Source of the DNA: Streptomonospora alba | GTDB lineage: Bacteria > Actinomycetota > Actinomycetes > Streptosporangiales > Streptosporangiaceae | Length of the DNA: 64,000 nucleotides | Assembly (NCBI RefSeq): GCF_000826685.1 | Contig: NZ_JROO01000011.1 | Location: 53,432-117,431, forward strand | Reading direction: 5' to 3' | Part shown: positions 23,829-34,254 of the stretch, in pieces | Numbering within the stretch: position 1 is the first letter of the stretch | How the letters are laid out: every line of letters starts with the position of its first letter | Notes under the pieces: model-generated | What the model was told of the DNA's origin: nothing | Seen by the model: the letters and a program-made list of their open reading frames with translations, nothing else | The model's database searches: none | Position numbers and translations under genes: made by a program

Positions 23829-24751
23829 GCGGGCTCCTCCGTTCGCTGCATGAGGGCGGCCATGTGCTTGGCGGTGCGTTCGTAGATGTCGTCGGCGTCC
23901 AGTCGGCGCAGTTCCTCGGCCAGCGATTCCGACAGCCGTCGCCGGGCCAGGGCCACCGACTGCTCGGGCTGGCCGAACCGGGTGAGCGTGGCCACCCGGC
24001 CGTCCTTGCGCTGCAGCGAGATGTCGCCTTGCTCGGTGATCAGCCGCGACCCGGTGATACCCGGCCCGTCGGAGTGGCTGCGCGTCGCACGCACCTCCAG
24101 CCGGTCCGACAGCCACGCTGCCAGCAGGTCGGCGCTGGGGTAGTGCGGTTCGCCGGTGACTTCGGCCGACTCCACCCAGCCGCACGGCTGGTCCATGGTG
24201 CTGGCCAGCAGCGACCGCCACGGGGTCAGCCGGGTCCACGTCAGGTCGGTATCGCCGGGCTGGTAGTTGCGGATCCGGCCGAGCAGGTCGGCGAGGGGGT
24301 CGGCGGCGCGCAGCGCATCGGTGATGCGGCGGTGGGCCAGCCGCCCCACCAGGTCGGTGGACGGGTTCTGCGGGCCCACCCCCGGCCACCAGGCGACGAC
24401 GGGTGCGTCGGGCACCAGCAGCGGTGTCACCACCGATCCGGGATGGTCGCCCAGCGCACCGTAGAGGCGCAGCAGGATCGCCTCGCCCGGCCCCGAGGTT
24501 CCGGGTCGGCGGATCTCGGCGTCGATGGAGGGCTCGGCGTCCGGGTCGCGGCGGATCAGCGCCAGGACGCGCGAGGGGTGCTCGCGGCCGGCCTCGGTGG
24601 CGGCGCGCACGGCGTCGTAGTGGTCGGCCTCGTCGGTCACCACGATCAGCGTCAGCACCATGTTCAGCGCGCCGCCGCCGATGCTGTGCCGCTCGGCCGT
24701 CAGCGCCTCGGCGATCTCGGAGGTGGTCGTGCGCGGCAGGTACAGCGTCAT
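23825..24751 (-). CDS. opcA: OpcA, glucose-6-phosphate dehydrogenase assembly protein
   Basis: The 308-residue protein matches OpcA, an allosteric partner that activates glucose-6-phosphate dehydrogenase in actinobacteria and cyanobacteria. Recognisable parts are VTDEADHYDAVRAATEAGREHPSRVLALI near residue 38 and VAWWPGVGP near 117. ATG 24751 has GGGGAGG upstream. It sits 97 bp after zwf, its functional partner, and overlaps pgl by 4 bp. The zwf-opcA-pgl order is standard for actinobacteria. Confidence 0.9.
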   Translation of the reverse strand: MTLYLPRTTTSEIAEALTAERHSIGGGALNMVLTLIVVTDEADHYDAVRAATEAGREHPSRVLALIRRDPDAEPSIDAEIRRPGTSGPGEAILLRLYGALGDHPGSVVTPLLVPDAPVVAWWPGVGPQNPSTDLVGRLAHRRITDALRAADPLADLLGRIRNYQPGDTDLTWTRLTPWRSLLASTMDQPCGWVESAEVTGEPHYPSADLLAAWLSDRLEVRATRSHSDGPGITGSRLITEQGDISLQRKDGRVATLTRFGQPEQSVALARRRLSESLAEELRRLDADDIYERTAKHMAALMQRTEEPA

Positions 24752-24848
24752 CGGTGTCGCCTCCCCAGGGGCGTGCGGAAGATCGGCCGGGGCTCGGACG
24801 CGGCCCGTCCGTCGGGTGCCCGACGGCGCGCGGCGGCGTCGGCGCCGG

Positions 24849-26378
24849 TCACGGCCGCCTCCACTGGCGGCCGTCGCGTGCCAGCAGCTCGTGGCCCGAG
24901 TGCGGCCCCCACGTGCCGGCCTCGTACTGCTCGGGCGGGCCCTGCTTGGCCCAGAACTCCTCGACCGGGTCGAGGATCTCCCAGGAGAGCTCCACCTCCT
25001 CCTGGCGCGGGAACAGCGGCGGGTCGCCGATGAGCACGTCGAGGATGAGGCGCTCATAGGCCTCGGGACTGGCCTCGGTGAAGGACTGGCCGTAGGCGAA
25101 GTCCATGGTGACGTCGCGGACCTCCATCGCCGGGCCGGGGACCTTGGAGCCGAACCGCAGGGTCACGCCCTCGTCGGGCTGGATGCGCAGCACCAGCGCG
25201 TTCTGGCCCAGGTCCTCCACGTCGACGGAGCTGAACACCTGGTGCGGCGCCCGCTGGAACACCAGCGCGACCTCGGTCACCCGCCGGCCCAGCCGCTTGC
25301 CGGTGCGCAGGTAGAACGGCACTCCCGCCCAGCGGCGGCTGCTGACGCCCAGCTTCATCGCCGCGTAGGTCTCGGTGGTGGAGTCGTCGGGGATCCCCTC
25401 TTCGTCGAGGTAGCCCGACACGTGCGCGCCGCCCTGCCAGCCTCCGGCGTACTGCCCGCGCGCGGTCCCGGAGGCCAGGTCGGCGGGCAGTTCCACCGCC
25501 GAGAGCACCTTCTCCTTCTCGGCGCGGATCGCGTCGGCGCTGAAAGTCACCGGCTCCTCCATCGCCACCAGCGCCAGCAGCTGCAGCAGGTGGTTCTGGA
25601 TGACGTCGCGGGCCGCACCGATGCCGTCGTAGTAGCCGGCGCGGCCGCCCACACCCATGTCCTCGGCCATGGTGATCTGCACATGGTCGACGTAGTTGCG
25701 GTTCCACAGCGGCTCGAAGAGCGTGTTGGCGAACCGCAGCGCCATGATGTTCTGGACGGTCTCCTTGCCCAGGTAGTGGTCGATGCGGAAGACCGACTGC
25801 GGAGGGAACACGTCGTCGACGACCGAGTTGAGTTCCTGGGCGCTCTGCAGATCGTGGCCGAAGGGCTTCTCGATGACCACGCGCCGCCAGGCCGACTCCT
25901 CGGACTCGGCCAGGTTGGAGCGCTTGAGCTGCTTGACCACCGTCGGGAACAGCTTGGGCGGCAGCGAGAGGTAGTACGCGTAGTTGCCGCCGGTACCGCG
26001 TTCCCTGTCCAGCTCGCGCACGGTTTCGGCCAGCTCGTCGAATGCGGCGTCGTCGTGCAGTTCGCCCGCCACGAACCGCAGGCCCTCGCTGAGCTGGCGC
26101 CATACGTCCTCGCGGAAGGGCGTACGCGCGTTCTCACGTACCGCCTCGTGCGCCTCGGCCGCGAAGTCCTGGTTCTCCCACTCGCGGCGGGCGAAGCCCA
26201 CCAGCCCGAAGCCGGGCGGCAGCAGGCCGCGGTTGGCCAGGTCGTAGATCGCGGGCAGCAGCTTCTTGCGGGCGAGGTCGCCCGTGACCCCGAACAACAC
26301 CAGCACGCTCGGCCCGGCGATGCGTGGCAGGCGGCGGTCCAGTTCACTGCGCAGCGGGTTCGGGATCGCTCCCGGCAT
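24849..26378 (-). CDS. zwf: Glucose-6-phosphate 1-dehydrogenase
   Basis: The 509-residue enzyme oxidises glucose-6-phosphate with NAD(P)+, the entry step to the pentose phosphate pathway. It has the nucleotide-binding [15 protein letters not shown] near residue 28, [10 protein letters not shown] near 165 and the active-site RIDHYLGKE near 193. Length is normal for the family. The start is ATG 26378 (an overlapping GTG three bases upstream is possible). It is in the minus-strand pentose phosphate cluster between tal and opcA. Confidence 0.95.
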   Translation of the reverse strand: MPGAIPNPLRSELDRRLPRIAGPSVLVLFGVTGDLARKKLLPAIYDLANRGLLPPGFGLVGFARREWENQDFAAEAHEAVRENARTPFREDVWRQLSEGLRFVAGELHDDAAFDELAETVRELDRERGTGGNYAYYLSLPPKLFPTVVKQLKRSNLAESEESAWRRVVIEKPFGHDLQSAQELNSVVDDVFPPQSVFRIDHYLGKETVQNIMALRFANTLFEPLWNRNYVDHVQITMAEDMGVGGRAGYYDGIGAARDVIQNHLLQLLALVAMEEPVTFSADAIRAEKEKVLSAVELPADLASGTARGQYAGGWQGGAHVSGYLDEEGIPDDSTTETYAAMKLGVSSRRWAGVPFYLRTGKRLGRRVTEVALVFQRAPHQVFSSVDVEDLGQNALVLRIQPDEGVTLRFGSKVPGPAMEVRDVTMDFAYGQSFTEASPEAYERLILDVLIGDPPLFPRQEEVELSWEILDPVEEFWAKQGPPEQYEAGTWGPHSGHELLARDGRQWRRP

Positions 26379-26622
26379 CACCGGTTCTTTCAACGTCGCT
26401 CCCGTATCGTCGTGGTGACTGTGCGCCGCTGCGGCGCCCGGTCGGCGAGCCGCCGACCCGCGGCGGGGCCCGGCACGGCGCTCCGGGCCCCTCGTCGCCG
26501 CTGTGCCGACCGGGGCGCCGCGGCGGCCGCCCCCGCGGGCGTGCGCGGCCGCCCGCCCGCCGGGGCCACCGGGTGCGGCGCCCTCTCGCGACACCCGGCC
26601 CCGTGCCGAGCCTGCGCCGAAC

Positions 26623-27729
26623 TCAGCTGTGGGCCTTGAGCTGCTCGGAAACCCGCCCGAGCAGTCCCTCCCAGGACTTGGCGAACTTGTCGACGCCCTC
26701 GTTCTCCAGCGTGGCGGTGACGTCGTCGTAGTCGATGCCCAGGGAGGCGACGGCCTCCAGGTCCTGGCGGGCCTGCTCGTAGGCGCCGCGCACGGTGTCG
26801 CCGGTGATCTTGGCGTGGTCGGCCGCGGCCTCCAGCGTGGCCTCGGGCATGGTGTTGACGGTGCCCGGCGCCACCAGCTGATCGATGTAGCGGGTGTCGT
26901 CGTAGGCGGGGTCCTTGACGCCCGTGGAGGCCCACAGCGGACGCTGCGGCGTCGCCCCGGCGTCGGCGAGCGCCTTCCACCGGTCCGTGGCGAAGGCCTG
27001 CTCGTATGCCTCGTAGGCCAGACGCGCGTTGGCGATCGCCGCCCGGCCCATGAGGGCGTTCGCCTCGTCGGTGCCGATCTTCTCCAGCCGCTTGTCGACC
27101 TCGGCGTCCACCCGGCTGACGAAGAAGGAGGCCACCGACTGGATGCGCGAGATGTCGTGGCCGTTCTCGCGGGCCTGCTCCAGCCCGGCCATGAACGCGT
27201 CCATCACGCCGCGGTAGCTGTCCAGCGAGAAGATCAGCGTGACGTTGACGTTGACCCCCTCGGCCAGCGCGCGTGTGATCGCGGGCAGGCCCTCAGCGGT
27301 GGCCGGGATCTTGATGAACACGTTGGGGCGGTCCACCATCCACCACAGCGCGCGGGCCTCGGCCGCGGTCCGCTCGGTGTCGCGGGCCAGGCGCGGGTCG
27401 ACCTCCAGCGATACGCGGCCGTCGATCCGGCCGGTGGACTCGTAGGTCGGACGCAGGATGTCGGCGGCCCAGCGGATGTCGTAGCCGGTGATGAAGCGGA
27501 CGGCCTCGTCGACCGACACGTTGCGCGCGGCGAGGTCGCGCAGCTGGTCGTCGTAGGCGTCGCTCTCCTTGAGAGCCTTGTCGAAGATGGTGGGGTTGGA
27601 GGTCACCCCCACCAGGCTGCGGTCGGTGATGAGTTCCTGCAGGTTGCCCGAGCGCAGCCGGTCCCGGCTGATGTCGTCCAACCAGACGGCCACGCCCTCG
27701 GCGGACAGTGTGTGAAGCGGGTTGGTCAT
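26623..27729 (-). CDS. tal: Transaldolase
   Basis: The 368-residue enzyme moves a dihydroxyacetone unit from sedoheptulose-7-phosphate to glyceraldehyde-3-phosphate. The Schiff-base lysine lies in NVFIKIPAT near residue 140, and the N-terminal [16 protein letters not shown] is a family signature. It is of the longer actinobacterial type. It lies 190 bp after tkt, with a large inverted repeat between them, and 244 bp before zwf. Confidence 0.95.
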   Translation of the reverse strand: MTNPLHTLSAEGVAVWLDDISRDRLRSGNLQELITDRSLVGVTSNPTIFDKALKESDAYDDQLRDLAARNVSVDEAVRFITGYDIRWAADILRPTYESTGRIDGRVSLEVDPRLARDTERTAAEARALWWMVDRPNVFIKIPATAEGLPAITRALAEGVNVNVTLIFSLDSYRGVMDAFMAGLEQARENGHDISRIQSVASFFVSRVDAEVDKRLEKIGTDEANALMGRAAIANARLAYEAYEQAFATDRWKALADAGATPQRPLWASTGVKDPAYDDTRYIDQLVAPGTVNTMPEATLEAAADHAKITGDTVRGAYEQARQDLEAVASLGIDYDDVTATLENEGVDKFAKSWEGLLGRVSEQLKAHS

Positions 27730-27851
27730 TGCTTGGCTCTTCCTCGTAGCTGTAGCTCCCTACCCGTCACCCGTCGCCGCCCCGAGACGGGACGCTGCGC
27801 GTCACGGGTCTTCCTTGTCACCCGCGTCCGTCGCCTGCCCCTCACGGCGAG

Positions 27852-27912
27852 GGGAGGGACCTCACGGGTTCTCGAAGGGTGTGTCGCCCCTCGATTCCGA
27901 GAAGTCCCTCCC
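27852..27912 (-). terminator. Nested hairpin between tkt and tal
   Basis: GGGAGGGAC (27852-27860) pairs with GTCCCTCCC (27904-27912), and inside it TTCTCG (27869-27874) pairs with CGAGAA (27898-27903). It lies directly after the tkt stop on the minus strand and may attenuate read-through into tal. Confidence 0.5.
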
Positions 27913-27919
27913 GGCCCGA

Positions 27920-30040
27920 TCAATTCCCGGTGGTCGAGCCCTGCTCGCCGCCGAGCTTGGCGACGCTGGCGTGCACAGCGGCCACTACCCGCTCAGGGGT
28001 CAGACCGAACTGCTCGTAGAGAGTGGTGTAGGGCGCAGAGGCGCCGAAGTGCTCAAGACTCACCGTCTCGCCGGCCGGCCCGATGAACTCGTGCCAGCCC
28101 AGGCCGATGCCGGCCTCGACCGAGACCCGCGCCTGGATCGAGGGCGGCAGCACGCTGTTGCGGTAGGAGGCGTCCTGGGCGCGGAACCACTCGACGCTGG
28201 GCATGGAGACCACGCGCGTGGGCGTGCCCGACTCCTCCAGGCGCTCGCGGGCCTGCATGGCGATGGCGACCTCGCTGCCGGTGGCGATGATCAGCGCCTC
28301 CGGGCTGCCGGTACCGGCTTCGGCGAGGATGTAGCCGCCCTTCGCGGCGTTCTCGGCGGGGCCGAACCGCTCGCGGTCCAGGGTCGGCACGTTCTGCCGG
28401 GTCAGCGCCAGCGCGGTGGGGCGCTCGCCCTTGGCCAGGATGGTGCGCCAGGCCACCGCGGTCTCGTTGGCGTCGGCGGGGCGCACGACGTCCAGGCCGG
28501 GGATGGCCCGCAGCGCCCACAGGTGCTCGATCGGCTGGTGGGTGGGGCCGTCCTCGCCCAGGCCGATGGAGTCGTGAGTCCACACGTAGGTCACCGGCAG
28601 GCCCATCAGCGCCGCCAGCCGCACGGCCGGGCGCATGTAGTCGCTGAAGACCAGGAACGTGCCGCCGTAGGGCCGGGTGGGCCCGTGCAGCGCGATGCCG
28701 TTGAGGATGGAGCCCATGCCGTGCTCGCGGACGCCGAAGTGCAGCACGCGGCCGAACCGGTTCCCGGAGAACGCCTTGGTGGAGTACTCCTCCGGGATGA
28801 ACGACGGCTCGCCCTTGGGCGTGGTGTTGTTGGAGCCCGCCAGGTCGGCCGAGCCGCCCCAGAGCTCCGGCAGCACCGGCGCCAGCGCGCTGAGGACCTC
28901 GCCGCTGGCCTTGCGGGTGGCCACGCCCTTCTCGTCGGCGTCGAAGACGGGCAGGGCCTTCTCCCAGTCCTCGGGCAGCTTGCCCGCCTGCAGGCGGTCG
29001 AACAGCTCTGCGCGCTCGCCGGCGCCGCCGCGCCAGGCCTGGAAGGTCCGCTCCCACTCGGCGCGGGCGGTGCGCCCGCGATCGACGGCAGCGCGGGTGT
29101 GGGCGAGCAGGTCCTCGGGCACGTGGAAGGTCAGCGCCGGGTCCAGGCCCAGCTCGCGCTTGGTGGCGGCCACCTCGTCGGCGCCCATGGCGGCGCCGTG
29201 GATGGCACCGGTGTCCTGCTTGTTGGGGGAGGGCCAGCCGATGATGGTGCGCAGCCGGATGAACGAGGGGCGCTCCGTCTCGGCCCGGGCTGCGAGCACC
29301 GCCCGGTAGAGGCCCTCGACGTCCTCGTCGTAGGAGTCGCCGTCGGTCCAGTCGATCTCCTGGACGTGCCAGCCGTAAGCGCGGTAGCGCTCGGCGACGT
29401 CCTCGGAGAAGGCGATCTGGGTGTCGTCCTCGATGGAGATGTGGTTGTCGTCGTAGAGGACGACGAGGTTGCCCAGCTTCTGCGTGCCCGCGAGCGCGCT
29501 GGCCTCGTGGCTGACGCCCTCCTGGACGTCGCCGTCGGAGCACACGGCGTAGACGAAGTGGTCGAAAGGGCTCTCGCCGGGGGCGGACTCGGGGTCGAAC
29601 AGGCCGCGCTCGCGGCGGGCGGCCATGGCCATGCCCACGGCGTTGCCGATGCCCTGGCCCAGCGGCCCGGTGGTGGTCTCCACGCCCGGCGTGTGGCCGA
29701 CTTCCGGGTGGCCGGGGGTGAGGCTGTCCCACTGGCGGAGCCGCTTCAGCTCGTCCAGGGTCAGCCCGTAGCCGGCCAGGTAGAGCTGGATGTAGAGGGT
29801 GAGGCTGGAGTGGCCGCAGGAGAGGACGAAGCGGTCGCGGCCGACCCAGGAGGGGTCGCCGGGGTCGTGCCGCATGATCTTCTGGAAGAGGAGGTAGGCC
29901 GCCGGGGCGAGGCTCATCGCGGTACCGGGGTGGCCGGAGCCCGCCTCCTCGACCGCGTCCATCGCGAGGGCGCGGACCGTGTCCACCGCGCGCCGGTCCG
30001 GTTCCGACCACTCAAGGGACGTGGAGGTGTCGATGTTCAC
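27920..30040 (-). CDS. tkt: Transketolase
   Basis: The 706-residue thiamine-diphosphate enzyme links pentose phosphates to glycolysis. The TPP site is seen in CSDGDVQEG ... DDNH, and the central domain has GLGEDGPTHQPIEHLW, where the His residues take part in catalysis. GTG 30040 follows AAAGGAG. It is the first gene of the minus-strand pentose phosphate series and is divergent from ctaB with a 627-bp gap, so its promoter lies in that gap. Confidence 0.95.
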   Translation of the reverse strand: MNIDTSTSLEWSEPDRRAVDTVRALAMDAVEEAGSGHPGTAMSLAPAAYLLFQKIMRHDPGDPSWVGRDRFVLSCGHSSLTLYIQLYLAGYGLTLDELKRLRQWDSLTPGHPEVGHTPGVETTTGPLGQGIGNAVGMAMAARRERGLFDPESAPGESPFDHFVYAVCSDGDVQEGVSHEASALAGTQKLGNLVVLYDDNHISIEDDTQIAFSEDVAERYRAYGWHVQEIDWTDGDSYDEDVEGLYRAVLAARAETERPSFIRLRTIIGWPSPNKQDTGAIHGAAMGADEVAATKRELGLDPALTFHVPEDLLAHTRAAVDRGRTARAEWERTFQAWRGGAGERAELFDRLQAGKLPEDWEKALPVFDADEKGVATRKASGEVLSALAPVLPELWGGSADLAGSNNTTPKGEPSFIPEEYSTKAFSGNRFGRVLHFGVREHGMGSILNGIALHGPTRPYGGTFLVFSDYMRPAVRLAALMGLPVTYVWTHDSIGLGEDGPTHQPIEHLWALRAIPGLDVVRPADANETAVAWRTILAKGERPTALALTRQNVPTLDRERFGPAENAAKGGYILAEAGTGSPEALIIATGSEVAIAMQARERLEESGTPTRVVSMPSVEWFRAQDASYRNSVLPPSIQARVSVEAGIGLGWHEFIGPAGETVSLEHFGASAPYTTLYEQFGLTPERVVAAVHASVAKLGGEQGSTTGN

Positions 30041-30667
30041 GCGGGCTCAGGGCTCCTTTCGCGCATCCAGCAGTTCCCGGGCACGCGCCGCCCGGGATGG
30101 TGAATGTGGGTTGTCCAGGGGTCGCGGTGGCCTGTATCCCGCGGGCGCCGGCGCACAGGTGCCGAGGGAGGGGCCGCCGAGCCGCCAGCGCCGGTCGGCG
30201 GGCCCGCCCCGGGCCGGGACCGGGGATGCCCGCCGGAGATGACACGTGCGACCGTGTGCGAGCTTATCGTCCTGCCGTGCCGGGGCCTATGTCCGACACG
30301 TCTCACCGCCGCGGGCCCCGGGGCGCCGGTGCGGTCCCCGGTCGCGTGGCGGCCGTGCGCCGGGCCGGCGGGTGTGCGAACCTGCACCCGCGCCCCGGCG
30401 CCTCCTTCCTCGCCGGTGCGGCATCCTGGGATGCGGTGCGCGGCTCGGACGCGGGTACCCGGTGAAGGTGTGTCCGAGCGGAGTACTACAGTATGTCGTT
30501 GACGGGGTCGTCCCCGGCGCGCTGACGCCGCCGGTACGGACCGCCCCGCTGTGGCGAGCCGAGCAGACCCCTGAGTTCCGTTTGAGGTTGAGCGTGTCAG
30601 TGTCCGGAGAGCGGATGTCCCCCGAATCCACGGTGCCCGGGGCCGGGCCTGCCGCGCGGCGGTACTG
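30041..30667. other. 627-bp divergent intergenic region between tkt and ctaB
   Basis: I see no gene here. The only element I can support is ACTACAGTATGTCGT at 30485-30499, shared with the ctaA promoter. The remainder is GC-rich without an obvious hairpin or promoter. Confidence 0.4.
30485..30499 (+). promoter_or_regulatory. Motif shared with the ctaA promoter (ctaB upstream)
   Basis: ACTACAGTATGTCGT differs by one base from the sequence before ctaA on the minus strand (34254-34240). TACAGT may be the -10 box, placing transcription start near 30500 and leaving a leader of about 170 bases before ctaB. Confidence 0.45.
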
Positions 30668-31654
30668 ATGGGGCTGACGGACGGATCCCAGGCGGCCGGC
30701 GGAGACGGCGGCGCGGTCCGGGACGCCCGGCGGAGTGCGGACAGCCGGCCGGGCTCGGGGCTGGCGGCCCACGTGCGCGCCTACGTCGCCCTGTCGAAGC
30801 CGCGGGTCATCGAACTTCTGCTGATCACCACCATCCCGGTGATGTTCGTCGCCGCTTCGGGCGTTCCGCCGCTGGGAACAGCACTGGCCACGCTGGTCTT
30901 CGGCACGATGTCGGCGGCCAGCGCCAACGCGATCAACTGCTTCTTCGACCGCGACATCGACCAGGAGATGCGCCGAACCCGGCGGCGCCCGGTGGCCATG
31001 GCGAAGGTCACCCCCCGCGGTGCGCTGATCTACGGTCTGGTGCTGGCCGCGGGCTCCACGGCCGGGTTCGCGTGGCTGGTCAATCCGCTCTCGGCGGCGC
31101 TGTCGGCCTTCGCGATCCTGTTCTACATCTTCGTCTACACGCTGCTGCTCAAGCGGCGCACCGCCCAGAACGTGGTGTGGGGCGGCATCGCCGGCTGCAT
31201 GCCGGTGCTGATCGGCTGGAGCGCGATCACCGACCGGCTGGACTGGGCGCCGTTCGTGCTGTTCCTCGTGGTGTTCTTCTGGACGCCGCCCCACACCTGG
31301 GCGCTGGCGATGCGCTACCGCGAGGACTACGCGGCCGCCAAGGTCCCCATGCTTCCGGTGGTGGCCACCGATCAGCGTGTCCTGCTGGAGTGCGTGCTCT
31401 ACAGCTGGGCGACGGTGGCGACCTCGCTGATGCTGTGGCCGGTCGCCGACACCACACCCTTCTACCCGCTGGTGGCGCTGGTGCTGGGGGCGATCCTGCT
31501 GGTCCAGGCCCACCGGTTGCTGTGGCGGGTGCGCGCGGGCGCGACGGGTCCGAGGCTGTCGACAATGGGCTTCTTCCACCTGTCCAACGCCTATCTGGCG
31601 CTGCTGTTCTCCGCGGTCACCCTCGACCCGCTGCTGGCCGGTCTGGTGAACTGA
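30668..31654 (+). CDS. ctaB: Protoheme IX farnesyltransferase (heme O synthase)
   Basis: The 328-residue membrane enzyme adds a farnesyl group to heme b, giving heme O for cytochrome oxidase. The UbiA-family prenyl-diphosphate site is [18 protein letters not shown] near residues 100-117; several transmembrane helices follow. The first 38 residues are a low-complexity cytoplasmic extension. No Shine-Dalgarno is visible before ATG 30668, so the start is the least certain part. ctaA, which acts on the product, is 2.6 kb away on the opposite strand. Confidence 0.93.
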   Translation: MGLTDGSQAAGGDGGAVRDARRSADSRPGSGLAAHVRAYVALSKPRVIELLLITTIPVMFVAASGVPPLGTALATLVFGTMSAASANAINCFFDRDIDQEMRRTRRRPVAMAKVTPRGALIYGLVLAAGSTAGFAWLVNPLSAALSAFAILFYIFVYTLLLKRRTAQNVVWGGIAGCMPVLIGWSAITDRLDWAPFVLFLVVFFWTPPHTWALAMRYREDYAAAKVPMLPVVATDQRVLLECVLYSWATVATSLMLWPVADTTPFYPLVALVLGAILLVQAHRLLWRVRAGATGPRLSTMGFFHLSNAYLALLFSAVTLDPLLAGLVN

Positions 31655-31817
31655 GCCCCCCACCACAGCCGACGCGCTCGTCAAGGTTCCCGCGGTGGCC
31701 GGTAGTGGCCGCCGCATCCGAGCCGGGTCCGAAACCGCCTCGCAGCGGGACGATTCCGCTGCGCGACGGCGTTCCGCGATACCGGCGCACCCTCCTCACG
31801 CACTACGATCTGAGGCC

Positions 31818-33227
31818 ATGCCCGCACTAGACGCCAAAGCCATCCTCGAGGGGCGCAGGCCAGGCCGCCGCTCCGTCGGACTCACCATCGGCATCGTCGT
31901 CAGCGTGCTCTGCATGCTGGCCATGTTCGGCTACCTGCTGTGGTCGGGCCTGGCGAGCGGCGGTGTCGCGGGCGTCGTGGGATTCGTGATCAGCCTGTTG
32001 GCGGCGATCATCCCCGTGGCGATCCTCGTGCCCCTGATCCTGGCGCTCGACAGGCTCGAACCCGAGCCCGGGATGGTGCTCACCTTCGCGTTCCTGTGGG
32101 GCGCCGGCGTGGCCGTGGTGGTCTCCTTCATCCTCAACACCGCGGGCATGGCGTTCGTGACGGTCCCGGCCTTCGGCGAGTCGCTGGGCGACTTCATCTC
32201 CACCGCGGTGGGCGCGCCGGTGGTCGAGGAGAGCGCCAAGGGCCTCGTGCTGCTTATCCTGCTGTGGCGGCGCCGCCACGAGCTGGACTCGCTGACCGAC
32301 GGCGTCATCTACGCCGCCATGGTTGCCACGGGCTTCGCCTTCACCGAGAACATCCTCTACTTCCTCAGCTCCTACCTGAGCGAGGGCGCGTTCGGACTGG
32401 GCTTCACCTTCGTGCTGCGCGGGTTGATCGCGCCCTTCGGCCACCCCCTTTACACCGCGATGATCGGCATCGGCGTGGCGTATGCGGCCATCAACCGCGG
32501 CGGCGGGCGGATGCTGGCTCCCGTGCTGGGCTGGTTCGGCGCCGTCGTCCTGCACGGACTGTGGAACGCCTCCACCGCCTTCGGCTGGCTCGGCTTCGGC
32601 GTGGCCTACATCGTGCTGTTCTTCGTGCTGGTGTCGATCATCGTGCTGGCCGTGCAGGACCGCCGCAAGCACGTGGCCGCCATCGCGCACTTCCTGCCGC
32701 CCTACGTCTCCACCGGCCTGGTCACCCCGGCCGACGTGCGGATGCTCAGCTCCATTCCGGGGCGCCGCGGTGCGCGCTCCTGGGCCCAGCGCAACGCCGG
32801 CCAGCGCGGGCGCAACGCCATGAAGGACTACCAGCTCGCCGCGACCGAGCTCGCGCTGCTGCACCAGCGCCTGGCCCGCGGAGTCGCCAGGCCCAACTGG
32901 GAGGAGCGGCGCGACAACTTCCTCGCGCTGATGCATGCGGCGCGCACGGCCTTTCTCGGCCACGTCCAGCAGCCTGTCGCCCCGGCGTGGGCCTCGGCCC
33001 CGACCGATTCGGGGTTCCTGCAGCGTGCCGACTTCGAGCACGTCATCGCTCGGGCGCAGCAGCAGCGCGCCGCTCAGCCCCAGCAGCCGGGGCCGGGCGG
33101 TCCGCCGCCCGGAGGCCCGCCCCAGGGCCCGCCGCCTCAGGGGCCGCCACCCCAGGCGCCGCCGCCTAATCCCGGGCAGCAGCCGCCGTATCCGCCGCAC
33201 CAGTCGGGTCCGGGCCGGAGTTGGTGA
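31818..33227 (+). CDS. PrsW-family intramembrane metalloprotease
   Basis: The 469-residue protein has about eight transmembrane helices and the PrsW motifs: EESAKG near residue 138, GFAFTENI near 173, HPLYTAMIGIG near 213 and HGLWNAS near 250. PrsW proteases cleave membrane anti-sigma factors. The C-terminal 200 residues are cytoplasmic and end in a Pro/Gln-rich repeat tail. TACGAT ends 8 bases before ATG 31818, which suggests a leaderless message. The 3' end overlaps the convergent ctaA gene by 62 bp. Confidence 0.85.
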   Translation: MPALDAKAILEGRRPGRRSVGLTIGIVVSVLCMLAMFGYLLWSGLASGGVAGVVGFVISLLAAIIPVAILVPLILALDRLEPEPGMVLTFAFLWGAGVAVVVSFILNTAGMAFVTVPAFGESLGDFISTAVGAPVVEESAKGLVLLILLWRRRHELDSLTDGVIYAAMVATGFAFTENILYFLSSYLSEGAFGLGFTFVLRGLIAPFGHPLYTAMIGIGVAYAAINRGGGRMLAPVLGWFGAVVLHGLWNASTAFGWLGFGVAYIVLFFVLVSIIVLAVQDRRKHVAAIAHFLPPYVSTGLVTPADVRMLSSIPGRRGARSWAQRNAGQRGRNAMKDYQLAATELALLHQRLARGVARPNWEERRDNFLALMHAARTAFLGHVQQPVAPAWASAPTDSGFLQRADFEHVIARAQQQRAAQPQQPGPGGPPPGGPPQGPPPQGPPPQAPPPNPGQQPPYPPHQSGPGRSW

Positions 33228-34239
33228 TCGCCACCCGCTCGGCGGTGGCGAAGTACGCGCGCAGGATGGCCACCCACACCAGGGTCGAGCCCAGCACGTG
33301 CAGTACGACCAGCCCTTCGGGCAGGCCGAGCAGGTACTGGAGGTAGCCGACGACCCCCTGGCCGAGCACGGCCGCCACCAGCAGGTAGGCGGCCGTGCGC
33401 AGCGGGGCGGGCGCCCGGCGCACGGTGGCCCCTACCGCCAGAGCCACCGAGGTCAGCAGCACCGTCCAGGCCAGGGTGGAGTGGATGCGCGAGACGGCGA
33501 CGATGTCGAAGCCCCAGCGCGGCGCCTCGGCGTCGCCGCCGTGCGGGCCGGTGCCGGTGACCACGGTGCCGGCGACCAGCAGCGCGAAGCCCAGCGGGAG
33601 CATGGCCCCGGCCAGCAGGCGCAGCGGCCGGGCGACCGTGGGGCGCAGCCGCCCCTGCGGTTCGCGGCAGCGCACGTAAAAGGCGACGGTCAGCACGACC
33701 ACCAGCATGGACAGCAGGAAGTGGGCGGCCACCGAGGCCGGGTGCAGGTCGCTCCAGACGGTGATGCCCCCGACCACGGCCTGGCCCATCACCCCCAGCG
33801 GGATGACCGTCGCGTAGGCGAGCAGGTCGCGGCGGCGGGGCAGCGTGCGCAGTGTGGCGATGAAGACGATGATGCCTACGGCCAGCACCAGGAAGGTCAG
33901 CGTGCGGTTGCCGAACTCGATGGCGGCGTTGATCGCGGTGTGGCCGGTGTTGACGGGAACGAAGCTGTCTTCGGTGCAGCGGGGCCACTCCGAACAGCCC
34001 AGCCCCGAGGAGGTCACCCGCACCGTCGCGCCGGAGACCGCGATCCCGGCGTTGACCACGATGTTGCCCAGCCCCCACCAGCGGAGCGCGGCGGTGGTGG
34101 GGTGCCACACGCTGCGCGCCAGCAGCGCCAGCGCGATCACCCCGAGCACGGCCAGCGCGATCTGCCAGGCCCACAGGGGAAGGTTCAGCAGGAGGATGTC
34201 GTCGGCCGTGTAAGGGGCCGGAGCTGGGAGACCACGCAT
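33166..34239 (-). CDS. ctaA: Heme A synthase
   Basis: The 357-residue integral membrane protein oxidises the heme O methyl group to make heme A. It has eight predicted helices in two four-helix repeats, with heme-ligand histidines in NTGHTAINAAIEFGNR, LHPASVAAHFLLS, SRIHSTLAWT and VLHVLGSTLVW. A Cys pair in SSGLGCSEWPRC matches the extracellular loop of the Bacillus-type enzyme. TACAGT lies 7 bases before ATG 34239 (leaderless). Its last codons overlap the PrsW gene on the other strand. Confidence 0.9.
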   Translation of the reverse strand: MRGLPAPAPYTADDILLLNLPLWAWQIALAVLGVIALALLARSVWHPTTAALRWWGLGNIVVNAGIAVSGATVRVTSSGLGCSEWPRCTEDSFVPVNTGHTAINAAIEFGNRTLTFLVLAVGIIVFIATLRTLPRRRDLLAYATVIPLGVMGQAVVGGITVWSDLHPASVAAHFLLSMLVVVLTVAFYVRCREPQGRLRPTVARPLRLLAGAMLPLGFALLVAGTVVTGTGPHGGDAEAPRWGFDIVAVSRIHSTLAWTVLLTSVALAVGATVRRAPAPLRTAAYLLVAAVLGQGVVGYLQYLLGLPEGLVVLHVLGSTLVWVAILRAYFATAERVAITNSGPDPTGAADTAAAARD

Positions 34240-34254
34240 ACGACAGACTGTAGT
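34240..34254 (-). promoter_or_regulatory. ctaA leaderless promoter motif shared with ctaB
   Basis: Read on the minus strand this is ACTACAGTCTGTCGT followed directly by ATG. TACAGT (34252-34247) fits a -10 box 7 bases before the start codon. Confidence 0.5.

Noticed and set aside
23829..24389. Extended upstream start for 6-phosphogluconolactonase (447 codons)
   Set aside because: The extension runs through opcA in another frame and lacks family similarity; GTG 23828 overlaps the opcA stop.
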